From Coemansia sp. RSA 1804 (Eukaryota; Kickxellomycota; Kickxellomycetes; Kickxellales; Kickxellaceae): a stretch of 33,215 nt of DNA. The notes under the pieces are model-generated. The model searched no databases. It was given only the letters and a program-made list of their open reading frames with translations, and was not told where the DNA came from. Both the position numbers and the translations under genes were made by a program. The DNA lies in the NCBI GenBank assembly GCA_027578815.1, contig JANBTH010000125.1, positions 1 to 33,215 of the forward strand. Direction: 5' to 3'. Positions 1-8,141 of the stretch are shown here, one piece after another. Every line of letters begins with the position of its first letter. The stretch's first letter is position 1.

Positions 1-1131
1 GCTAGTAAGAAAAATAAAAAAGTTATTCAACCTTTTTAAAATAGTAAAATGGCAGTATGGAAAGAAAGGGAGAAAAAAGGTAAGAGAAGCAAGCACCCAC
101 AGGCAAAAGAAATAGAGGACGAGGGAAACGGAGGTTGTTAAAGTGAGCAAAAAAGAAAAGCCTCGCCACTTTCTTCAAAGTCTTCTGATTCATTTTCCAG
201 ACCCATTCCAATCCATTCATTCATCCACTCTTCTTCTCCTTCTCCCCCCACCTTCCCGCTGCCGTCCTTGGCTCTTCCAGGTTTATGCGCCTTTTTAAGT
301 TTACGGCTCCATGTCCACGTGCCAGCCTCTTTCTTTCCTCTTTCTCTCTGAGATCTTCTCTTATTGAGTGGAGAGATCCAGTGGCAATGGGAATGATAAA
401 GAAGAAGATCCTCCGCTAGTAGCAGCAACGGCACATCTTTCGCACATGTGCTGGTAGTATTGATGCTCCCATTCCATCTATCGTTGCGCATGCTACGCCC
501 TCCCTCTGGATATGCAATTCCTTCTTCCTGGTGTTTTATAATATGAACATATCTGCGTTACCTGTGCTGGTTTCTTACCGCTGTTTCAGTGTTTATTCCT
601 GTGGAATCAGAAGAAATGGCCACCTTGACATGTTAGTTTTCAATAGAAAACCCCATACCACACTCTTTTTTCGCACCCCATAAGACCGATTATGCCGCTT
701 TTCAGATCGCTGATTTTTAAGGATCCCGAGTAAGGTTTTTTCTTCAATCGCGCTATTAGCCAACGGGTTTTGGATTTTTCTTTACCAAGCAACATTCGAA
801 GCTTTGTGCCGATTACTTTTTCGGTTTGGTGTAAAGTCAAAATGTATGCGACAGAAAGGCAAAAATAACCCGGAGCATAATCCCATTGGAGGATGTGTGA
901 AAGGGCTTCTAATGCATTTTTATTTTTCCTAAAATAAAAAGGCTCCCGTTGCGGCGCTATGGAACAACCAGCCGGAGCAGCACTTTTTTCCCTAGCATTT
1001 ACTTTGTGAAAGCTAAGAAAAGAAGCTACTCATATCGGCGGATTTCAAGCGCAACAAACGTAATGAGGGCACTTGTGCCACATCACCTATATTCAAAATT
1101 TAAAAGCATGACGAAGAAAAGGAACACTGCT
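1..1131. other. Intergenic region, no recognisable gene
   Basis: This AT-rich stretch has no reading frame with convincing composition or motifs. The longest minus-strand frame, at 138-491, is low-complexity Lys/Glu/Trp-rich and resembles nothing I know. The right part is the 3' flank of the twin-CX9C gene. I saw no tRNA-like B box and no repeats. Confidence 0.55.
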
Positions 1132-1548
1132 CTATTCACCCTTCTTATTCTTCTTCAGCAGATCCACCACCTGTTCCAACGAAACAAGTGGCTCATGGCT
1201 AGACTTCTTCTTGACCTCCTCCTTCACCATATCCATACACCGGTAGTACTCGGCACGCAGTTTGCGGCACCCAAGAACCCGATCGAGCACAGTGGGTGGA
1301 TTGGCCGTGCATTTGCGGTAGAGGTACTCGCATTCCACGCACTCCTCCTGCGCAATGGCTTCGGCCTGCTGGATCGTGTAGAACACCTTCCGGTTCTGCG
1401 GGCTCTCTGTGTCAGTGAACAGTAGTGATGAATCGGCCTCCGAGTTGGGCTTGGCGAGCGTGTCCCCGACCCTGTTCTTGATCTGCGATATGTACGACTT
1501 TATGAACTCGTCTGTTTCAGTGTCCCGGCTGTCTCGGCTGTTGCTCAT
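1132..1548 (-). CDS. Twin CX9C (CHCH-type) protein, probably mitochondrial intermembrane space
   Basis: This is a 138-residue intronless protein. Two CX9C motifs are visible, C70/C80 and C94/C104, separated by 13 residues, with an extra cysteine at C73. The family folds into a helical hairpin stapled by two disulfides. It is imported by the Mia40/Erv1 relay and usually serves respiratory-complex assembly or mitochondrial ribosome and metal handling. The N-terminal 60 residues are polar with no cleavable presequence, as expected for Mia40 substrates, and the C-terminus is Lys-rich. The start is the ATG at 1546-1548; a methionine further in would shorten only the polar leader. It lies 316 bp downstream of DBP4 on the same strand. 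The CHCH assignment follows from the cysteine spacing. I cannot name the subfamily (Cmc, Cox or Coa type). Confidence 0.75.
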   Translation of the reverse strand: MSNSRDSRDTETDEFIKSYISQIKNRVGDTLAKPNSEADSSLLFTDTESPQNRKVFYTIQQAEAIAQEECVECEYLYRKCTANPPTVLDRVLGCRKLRAEYYRCMDMVKEEVKKKSSHEPLVSLEQVVDLLKKNKKGE

Positions 1549-1864
1549 TCTGGGTGTTGTCCAAGAAGGATATTTTTGCTAAGGGTTAACGCAAAGAGCA
1601 GTGCTGGGGAATAACAAGTATCATTAAGCAGGGTTTCGTGGAAAAAGATTCATGCCAAAAAAAAAATAAAGCATCGAAAGAAATTCGAAAATATTGCCCA
1701 AATAAAGCGGCAACATCAGCCAACCACAGCAGATTATGGAGTGGTCACACACGCTCCATGTGCCCAGTTCCTTCGGACAGCTTGGAAAGATCACAAAACC
1801 CTCGTTAAGACTCTAGATAGCAAAACAAACACAAAGAAAACAGCTCTACGCGCAGCATGCCTGG
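1549..1864. other. Short intergenic region between DBP4 and the CX9C gene
   Basis: This 316-bp AT-rich spacer holds the 3' end of DBP4 and the promoter and leader of the CX9C gene, both on the minus strand. It contains A-runs but no clear TATA box and no coding potential. Confidence 0.5.
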
Positions 1865-4495
1865 CTAGATGCCTCCAAGAAGCTGCAACGCAAGCTGCTC
1901 CTGGTCCTGCAGCGTCATGGCAGAGTCGTCGACCTCGACGATCCTGCCTCTGCGCTTCGATGGCAAGTGGTGGCGGCCATCGTCCTCCGGCTCTGGCAGC
2001 GCGCGCTTCTTCATCGAAGATAACTTGGCGTTATTGTCACCAAGATCATCTAATGCAGAACCACAGCCATCGTCATTATCGTCGTGGCTTTCAGAAGACG
2101 AGAACGACTGGCCTGCTGCATCGCTATCATTGCCATCATCAGCTACCGACTGCTCGCCGTCGCTCACATCTGACGGGGTGCGGAGCACAGCAATGGCACC
2201 GCCATACTCGTCGTCATCGCTGCCAGCCATCTCCTCGCGTTCCCTCATCTTCTGCGCCAGGCGCCTCTCCTTCCGCTTGACACGCGCAGTCTCCTTGTCC
2301 TCGAGATCAGCCGTCTCCATCAGCAGCTTGGTGCGCTGCTGGAACTCATCAACCAGCTTGTCTACATCGCCCTGCTGGCGGAAACTCTCCTCGTTCTGCA
2401 GCTGGTATATGGGCCGTGCATTGCCTTCGTCGTCAAACACCAGCTTTGTATTACGCATGTTCTTGAGCACCTTCTCCTTGACCTTGCGCATCTGCCGCTT
2501 GGTCATGTCCTGCGCTGGAATGTTTGGAATCACCACAGGCAGTCCGGTATTTGGATTGATTGCAATTGTCTTGGCAACGGGCTCTTCCTCCTCTCCTTCA
2601 TCATTCTCTGTGCCGCTGTTGTCCTCGTCATCGCTCAGATCGTGGTCACCGCGCTTCAGCGTGATAAAGTCATTGCTGTCGATATCTTCGCCATCGTCGC
2701 CATTGCCTTCGGTATGGTCAACCAGTCTCTGGTAGTGCTCGGCCAGTACGCCAGCGTTCTTGCGCGCAAAGAGCTTTTCAACGCGAGTCTTGGGCTTCGT
2801 GGTGGTTGCTGCGTCATCCTCAGATTCGGAGCCTCCAACATCCGTGTCTTCCTCAGACTCTGAGCCCCCATCGATTGCATCGTTCTCGCGCTCAATTTCA
2901 GCCATCTTCTCACTGCGTTTCTTTTCGCGTTCCTCGGGCGTCATCATATTGTCAATCTCGTACGACTTGTTCTTGGTCTCCGACTTTTTGACAAACTTGA
3001 TCTTTGGGGCGCCAGGAAGACCAAGTGACTCTGCAAACTGCTCCAGCGGCAGCTTTTCAATGTCAAAAACCGATTTGTTTTTCTGTAAATACACCGACCG
3101 AACATACGTGACAAACGCACGCTGGCCCAGATATTTGGTCTCAGAGTCCTGGAAACACAGGTGCTGCAGCTGCTGGGAGACCGACATCAGCTTGTTTTGC
3201 TTTGGACTGATCTCCTTGACCGGAACATTGCGCGCCTGCAGCTGTTTAGCCATCTCAGGTGCCTCGCTGGGAAGTAGAAACATCAGACTCTTTCCGGCCG
3301 CATCGTACCGCGCAGTCCTTCCTACCCGGTGCAGATAAGTGTCGCAGTCCTCGGGACAATCAACTTGCACAACCCAGTCAACTGCTGGGAAATCCAGTCC
3401 GCGCGACGCAACGTCGGTACAAAACATCGCCACCTTTGTCATCCGTCTGAATTTTTCAAAGATCTCAACCCGCTTCATCTGCTTCTGCTTGCCATGTAGG
3501 TGCAGGAGCGGAATGCCTGGCTTTATCTTGCAAAAGGTCTCGTACACAAACCGAACTTGTTTGCAGCTCGACAGAAATATAATGATTTTGGTGCCCAAGT
3601 GGGTCTTCATGAACGAGAACAGCATGTCGAGTTTTCGGGGCAACTCAACCACCATGTAGTACTGGGTCAGCTTGGTCGGTGTGCTATACTTGTCCTTCTC
3701 GTGCACGCCCACGTATTCGGGACGCACCAGACTCAGTCGTGCCAGATCCTTGACGGACTTTGTCTGTGTGGCCGAAAACAACAGCGTTTGCCGCTGACGC
3801 GGAAGGTTCTCAATAATCGCGTTCATTGATTTTTTGAACCCAAGATCCAGGATCCGGTCAGCCTCGTCGAGCACCAGAACCTGAAGACTGTAGCAGTCGA
3901 ATCCAACGGTTTCATCCATATGCTGGAGCAGACGTCCGGGAGTACCTATCAGAATATTCATCCGCGCAATCGCTTCCTTTTCCTCCTCAACCCTCTTGCC
4001 GCCAATAACCAGACCCGCAGAGAACTTGTGAAACCTTCCAATCTTGCGCAGAACCTCAAAGATCTGCACCGCAAGCTCGCGTGTAGGTGTGATGACCAGT
4101 GCACCGAGTCCGTCCAGATGGGTCCAGTTGTTGCGGTACAGGATCTCCAGAACAGGAATAAGAAACGCAAGCGTCTTGCCTGATCCCGTCTTGGCAGCGC
4201 CCAGCACATCGCGTCGTGCCAGCGCATATGGAAGCGCCTTGCGCTGGATCTCGGTCATCTCCACGTAGTGGGATCGCTCCAGGCCACGGAGCGTGGGCTG
4301 CGAGACCGGCAGCTCCGTGAACAGCTTTATACTGGAATCCAGCGGTCCGGAATTCACCAGCTCAAGCACTTGTTGCCCAAGCTGCTCCCTGTGCTTTGTA
4401 TCTTCCTGTCGCCGCTGGTTGCGTCTTTCCTTGTCTGATAGAGGCGCATGCTTGGATGATGCAGCCTTGTTGCCTTGGCTTGTGTGTTTTGCCAT
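1865..4495 (-). CDS. DBP4: ATP-dependent RNA helicase Dbp4 (DDX10 family)
   Basis: This is a DEAD-box helicase of 876 residues. Dbp4/DDX10 proteins act in the nucleolus in early 18S rRNA processing, helping release U14 snoRNA from pre-rRNA. Helicase motifs appear in order: Q-motif region ending MTEIQ (80-84), Walker A AKTGSGKT (101-108), PTREL (137-141), TPGR (185-188), DEAD (210-213), SAT (241-243), TDVASRGLDFP (360-370) and HRVGRTAR (389-396). The phrases AAKTGSGKTLAFLIPVLE and FSAGLVIGGK are diagnostic of Dbp4 rather than Has1 or Dbp10. The long C-terminal half has Glu/Asp-rich blocks (about 550-680) and basic coiled-coil stretches, typical of the family. It is intronless. The ATG at 4493-4495 opens a lysine-rich leader like that of other Dbp4 proteins. 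It is divergent from PHB2 across 524 bp. Confidence 0.96.
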   Translation of the reverse strand: MAKHTSQGNKAASSKHAPLSDKERRNQRRQEDTKHREQLGQQVLELVNSGPLDSSIKLFTELPVSQPTLRGLERSHYVEMTEIQRKALPYALARRDVLGAAKTGSGKTLAFLIPVLEILYRNNWTHLDGLGALVITPTRELAVQIFEVLRKIGRFHKFSAGLVIGGKRVEEEKEAIARMNILIGTPGRLLQHMDETVGFDCYSLQVLVLDEADRILDLGFKKSMNAIIENLPRQRQTLLFSATQTKSVKDLARLSLVRPEYVGVHEKDKYSTPTKLTQYYMVVELPRKLDMLFSFMKTHLGTKIIIFLSSCKQVRFVYETFCKIKPGIPLLHLHGKQKQMKRVEIFEKFRRMTKVAMFCTDVASRGLDFPAVDWVVQVDCPEDCDTYLHRVGRTARYDAAGKSLMFLLPSEAPEMAKQLQARNVPVKEISPKQNKLMSVSQQLQHLCFQDSETKYLGQRAFVTYVRSVYLQKNKSVFDIEKLPLEQFAESLGLPGAPKIKFVKKSETKNKSYEIDNMMTPEEREKKRSEKMAEIERENDAIDGGSESEEDTDVGGSESEDDAATTTKPKTRVEKLFARKNAGVLAEHYQRLVDHTEGNGDDGEDIDSNDFITLKRGDHDLSDDEDNSGTENDEGEEEEPVAKTIAINPNTGLPVVIPNIPAQDMTKRQMRKVKEKVLKNMRNTKLVFDDEGNARPIYQLQNEESFRQQGDVDKLVDEFQQRTKLLMETADLEDKETARVKRKERRLAQKMREREEMAGSDDDEYGGAIAVLRTPSDVSDGEQSVADDGNDSDAAGQSFSSSESHDDNDDGCGSALDDLGDNNAKLSSMKKRALPEPEDDGRHHLPSKRRGRIVEVDDSAMTLQDQEQLALQLLGGI

Positions 4496-5019
4496 CTCTT
4501 TCTCAAATAGGCCGTATTGTGGTAATAGTGGTGGTGGAATTAAGAATATATAAAAGAGAAGGAAGGAAAGAGGGTGAGCTCCAAGCTCTGTTCTCCTATT
4601 TTGTTTCTTTTGTAACCGTCATAAAAAAATAAAAAAAATCAGCTTGATAAATAAATGCCACCAGGATTTGCATTTATCCTTGATCAGAATAGTGGATCAG
4701 ATCTCTGTGGTTCGTAATCAGCCTTGCGTATTTTGTTGCTGACAGCGAGATATTTTATCGCATTTTCATAAACAGCATAAGGCTTCGCAAGTGGAACTTT
4801 TTTTTTTATCAAAACTAGATTGCTAAATGCAAAGACCAGGTTACTTTACCTTCTTATTCTTGGTTTGTTGATTTGCTTCGGAATCTCTTTATTCTTATTG
4901 TGTTGTGGGAATCCCTTTTTCTTTATTTCGCGGACTGCAACTTTGGCTAGATTGAGCAAACAGCAACAAGGGAGGATTCAGCAAGCAAGGCTTACAACAA
5001 AACAACAACAAAACCAACG
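4496..5019. promoter_or_regulatory. Divergent promoter region DBP4 / PHB2
   Basis: This 524-bp region separates two divergent start codons. A plus-oriented TATATAAAAG lies at 4547-4556, but it is about 460 bp from the PHB2 start and only about 50 bp from the DBP4 start in the wrong orientation for DBP4. It may therefore not be functional. The PHB2-proximal 130 bp is T-rich then A/C-rich, as in fungal leaders. I saw no clear ribosome-biogenesis (PAC-type) element. Confidence 0.45.
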
Positions 5020-5955
5020 ATGAGCAACCAGTGGAACAACCCGCAGCAGCAGATGGATCAGTTTCTGAAGCAAATGCGGCGTGGGTTCAACATGGGCGGC
5101 AGCGGCGGCGGCGGAAGGCCGCCAAAGGGCGCGATCGGCGCCACCGGGGCGCTCGTAGCGCTTGGAGTGCTTGCATGGGGATTCAGCGCCAGCCTGTACA
5201 ACGTTGACGGCGGCCACCGCGCAATCAAGTACTCGAGAATCGCGGGAGTCAAGGATGAGATCTACGGCGAAGGAACGCATATCCGCCTGCCGTGGCTGGA
5301 GACGCCGATTATCTACGATGTGCGCGCAAAGCCCACCAGCATCCAGTCGCTGACGGGAACCAAGGATCTGCAGATGGTCAATATCACGTGCCGCGTGCTG
5401 TCGCGGCCCAACCAGGAGAAGCTGCCGAAGCTGTACAGGACGCTGGGCACCAATTACGATGAGCGCGTTCTGCCGTCGATTATCAACGAGGTGCTGAAGA
5501 GCGTGGTTGCCCAGTTCAATGCGTCGCAGCTGATCACGCAGCGCGACCGCGTGAGTCGTCTGATCCGCGATCAGCTGACGAAGCGCGCGTTCCTCTTCAA
5601 TCTGGTCCTCGACGACGTGTCGCTGACCCACATCACCTTCAGCCCCGAGTTCGCATCGGCTGTCGAGGCCAAGCAGATCGCGCAGCAGGATGCCCAGCGC
5701 GCTGCCTTTATCGTCGACCGCGCGAAGCAGGAGAAGCAGAGCACTATTGTGCGCGCCAAGGGTGAGGCCCGTTCTGCTGAACTTATCGGCGAGGCTATCA
5801 AGAGCCAGCCTGGTTTCCTCGAGCTCCGTCGTCTGGAGACCGCCCGCGATATCGCTCACATTCTTCAGAGATCCAACAACCGCCTTGTGCTTGACGCCAG
5901 CTCGCTGCTTCTCAACGTTACCGAGCCCTCGTCGGTGGAGAACCCCAAGAGATAG
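5020..5955 (+). CDS. PHB2: Prohibitin-2
   Basis: This 311-residue intronless protein is an inner-membrane scaffold that, with Phb1, forms ring complexes. These stabilise respiratory subunits and regulate m-AAA protease. A Gln/Gly-rich N-terminus (1-36) precedes one membrane segment (about 37-57). The PHB/SPFH domain (about 58-235) carries the hallmark phrases VDGGHRAIKYSR and GTHIRLPW, and LITQRDRVSRLIRD. A C-terminal coiled coil rich in Ala/Gln/Lys (about 205-260) follows. The LYNVDGGHRAI motif and the length (Phb2 about 290-315, Phb1 about 275-285) favour Phb2 over Phb1. The start is the first ATG after an A/C-rich leader ending CCAACG. Its partner PHB1 is not in the window. Confidence 0.97.
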   Translation: MSNQWNNPQQQMDQFLKQMRRGFNMGGSGGGGRPPKGAIGATGALVALGVLAWGFSASLYNVDGGHRAIKYSRIAGVKDEIYGEGTHIRLPWLETPIIYDVRAKPTSIQSLTGTKDLQMVNITCRVLSRPNQEKLPKLYRTLGTNYDERVLPSIINEVLKSVVAQFNASQLITQRDRVSRLIRDQLTKRAFLFNLVLDDVSLTHITFSPEFASAVEAKQIAQQDAQRAAFIVDRAKQEKQSTIVRAKGEARSAELIGEAIKSQPGFLELRRLETARDIAHILQRSNNRLVLDASSLLLNVTEPSSVENPKR

Positions 5956-6718
5956 AGCATTGAATTGGTATCTTTTTCATCTTTATGGTCTTTTGGTTGG
6001 ATTTATAATTTTTTTTACTTCAAAAATCACATTGCTAAGGATATTAGCTATTTATATGTTGTGGACATTTGCCATGTCTTATTTATAATATAGCAGGAAT
6101 TGATCAACGGGATGTAATTAAAGAGACAATATAATCCTGCATCTCTTGTTTCCTTTGCGCAGAAACATCAACAAACTCCAGTCAACTGCTTATTAGAATC
6201 AGAAAGATGCGTGTACATATCGTGAAATGTTTGTGAGCACAGCAAAATTTCATTGAAACAGATCCAGCAAGCTAAATGAAAAGTATGCACTAGCCTCTTC
6301 AATATATCCATCTCCTAGTCAACAGCTAGGGGTGAGTCTTTATCATAGAAATAATGTGATCATTGGCTTGTTGTCTGACCTGTCTGTGGTGAAAACATAA
6401 CAGCGATTCTAATACCACGCATAACTCTTGGACAATTCCTACAACTCTATATTAAACATCTTATGACCGTCAACACAAAACAGACTCATTGACTGATTGG
6501 ATAGAGAGCAGGATTAAAATTAAAAAAACGAGGGCAAGGGGATGAGGGGAAAATAAAGTGACATGTGGTTGAGGATATCTGACTTTATTACCTTCTTTTC
6601 TCCTCTATACATTATTTCCTTGGCATTTTGTATACTTTTTTTTCTTCCTTTTAAAATTCTATTTGCTTTTTTGAAATTTCCCTCACAAGCACGGAGAATA
6701 CTAGAGGTAATACGGACG
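5956..6718. other. Intergenic region PHB2 to NuiA-like gene
   Basis: This 763-bp AT-rich region holds the PHB2 3' UTR and the promoter and leader of the NuiA-like gene. The last 110 bp is very pyrimidine-rich. A second ATG at 6563, in frame with the downstream gene, opens 52 stop-free codons here (see findings). I saw no RNA gene, although short structured RNAs cannot be excluded by eye. Confidence 0.5.
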
Positions 6719-7249
6719 ATGGACTACTTTGAAGCGCTAAAGACGTCAGAGTCAACAGACCCCTCGTACCGCGCACACTCGCCAGCTCCCATTCCAAAGG
6801 GAGAGAATGTGGGCGAGGTAATCAACTACATCAAGCACACCTGCGACGACCTGTACTTTTCCAGCGAGAGCGACGAGCCCGTCCAGGTGTACCAGCTATC
6901 CGGCGCCGGGCTCCACCTGCTCGAGTCGGACGTCGACAAGCTGCAGCTACCGGACGCCAAGGATTTCGCCGTATTCGTAGCCGGCAATGCCACACCGTTT
7001 GACGAGGGGTTTGTGGCCGAACGACACCCCGTTGACAAGTTCTTCAAACCTCTTTGCAAGCAGCAGGTGTCGGATCGACAGAAGCGGCTGGCCGGGGCGT
7101 TGGAGGCGGCGTTTGGGAAGTGGACCCAGGTCCCGGGCTCCGAGGCCGCGTACTATCGTGTGGGGTTTCCTCCGAATATCGAGGTCTATGTGGTGATGCT
7201 TATCGATGGCCAGGTTGTTGGCATTAAGACGCTTTCTGTAGAAACGTGA
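6719..7249 (+). CDS. Nuclease A inhibitor-like (NuiA family) protein
   Basis: This 176-residue protein resembles the cyanobacterial NuiA family, small alpha/beta/alpha-sandwich inhibitors of the sugar-non-specific DNA/RNA nuclease NucA. By eye the match spans most of the domain. DDLYFSSESDEPVQVY (43-58) matches the first conserved block of NuiA with its Ser-Glu-Ser-Glu motif. VDKFF (105-109) matches its Asp-x-Phe-Phe segment. YYRVGFPPNIEVYVV followed by VVGIKTLSVET matches its C-terminal strand region. The protein ends exactly in Val-Glu-Thr, like Anabaena NuiA, whose terminal threonine is reported to reach the nuclease metal site. The ATG at 6719 is chosen because coding-like composition starts there. 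An in-frame ATG at 6563 would add 52 hydrophobic residues. Residues 1-30 are Ser/Pro-rich and not part of the family. Fold assignment is fairly sure; target and role are unknown. Confidence 0.8.
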   Translation: MDYFEALKTSESTDPSYRAHSPAPIPKGENVGEVINYIKHTCDDLYFSSESDEPVQVYQLSGAGLHLLESDVDKLQLPDAKDFAVFVAGNATPFDEGFVAERHPVDKFFKPLCKQQVSDRQKRLAGALEAAFGKWTQVPGSEAAYYRVGFPPNIEVYVVMLIDGQVVGIKTLSVET

Positions 7250-7658
7250 TTGATTCTGTAATACCGGTTCCTCTCAATATTTATTGTTTATATGTACGTT
7301 CATTCTAGAAGAGAAAAAGAAAAAAAGAAAAAGGAAGGTGTTTTAGGAATTCCAAATGCTATGGTATCATCCACATTAGAGTATGCGTGATACATGGAAG
7401 ATGCATCAACAAACAAGCAAATAAATGAGGGTTCGTAGATTGAAACGCAAAATACAATAAAGATCCCACTCACACCTGCTCTGCAAGATTAGATTCATCG
7501 TAACCCGCTGTTCCGTCCATATTGAGATAAACGAAGATTATTTCCTGGGAGGTAGGAAAAATTGGGCATGTCTCGGGATTTCTCTTTTTTATTTCTTTAT
7601 ATCCCCCTGAGCGAATAAGAACAGGAGGCTAGGGGAAATTGCAAAAGCTCAAGCACCG

Positions 7659-7668
7659 ATGGCGCAAT
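7659..7668 (+). promoter_or_regulatory. Possible CYS3/MetR-type sulfur regulator site
   Basis: ATGGCGCAAT matches the Neurospora CYS3 consensus ATGRYRYCAT except at the eighth base. It lies about 250 bp upstream of the MET3 TATA box, a sensible position for a bZIP sulfur activator. A single nine-of-ten match in 900 bp can arise by chance, so this is only a candidate. Confidence 0.25.
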
Positions 7669-7913
7669 AGTCCCAACTGGCAATACCGATTGGCTTATTG
7701 ACATACGAGGCGGAATAAAATAGAAAATTAAAGTTCATGAACTCGCTCCTTTTTGTCAGCAGCTAAAAAAAAGTCACTTTTTGACAAAAGATGGCCTTCT
7801 TTTATCGTTATCTCTGCTGAGTAAGGAGAAAAGCTCAAAGGTTGAGCCTGACAAGGGCATTTTGTTGCTCGAATGGTGGGAATGACAGACACTCAAGATC
7901 GTCCAGCACGGCG

Positions 7914-7921
7914 TATATAAA
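7914..7921 (+). promoter_or_regulatory. TATA box of MET3
   Basis: TATATAAA followed by a C-run lies about 220 bp upstream of the MET3 start. This predicts a leader of roughly 150-190 nt. The strong consensus and position fit an inducible sulfur-assimilation gene. Confidence 0.6.
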
Positions 7922-8141
7922 CAACCCCCCCATCTCGCACCCGCTTCCTGGTCTATATATCCTTCAACATTTGCAATATTCAGTTTACCTAGAACAACAT
8001 CCAGGCCATATCTTTATTCTTCTTCATTCATCTCTTTGGATACCAGCGTTGCAGACACTAGAGTTTGTGGATAGTAACAACACATACACTCACATTTTGA
8101 TCTTTTGTTAATATACACAGCCAATACCAAATAGAAAAAAG

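Larger units (their letters stand above)
7250..8141. promoter_or_regulatory. NuiA 3' flank and MET3 promoter/leader
   Basis: This 892-bp AT-rich region holds two candidate sites. One is a TATA box at 7914-7921. The other, at 7659-7668, matches the palindromic sulfur-regulator consensus ATGRYRYCAT in nine of ten positions. From the TATA box to the MET3 start I see no ATG, so no upstream open reading frame is expected in the leader. The leader is T/C-rich, then A/C-rich. Confidence 0.5.

Noticed and set aside
138..491. Possible small gene on the minus strand near the left end
   Set aside because: The 117-residue product is Trp/Lys/Glu/Gly low-complexity, has no family resemblance, and sits in AT-rich DNA. 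It could be real but nothing supports it.
949..1425. A 158-residue plus-strand frame over the twin-CX9C gene
   Set aside because: It overlaps antisense to the cysteine-motif gene; its product is Leu/His/Arg-rich without pattern.
4978..5859. A 293-residue frame antisense to PHB2
   Set aside because: Mirror of the strongly conserved prohibitin frame; Leu/Arg/Asp-rich without recognisable motifs.
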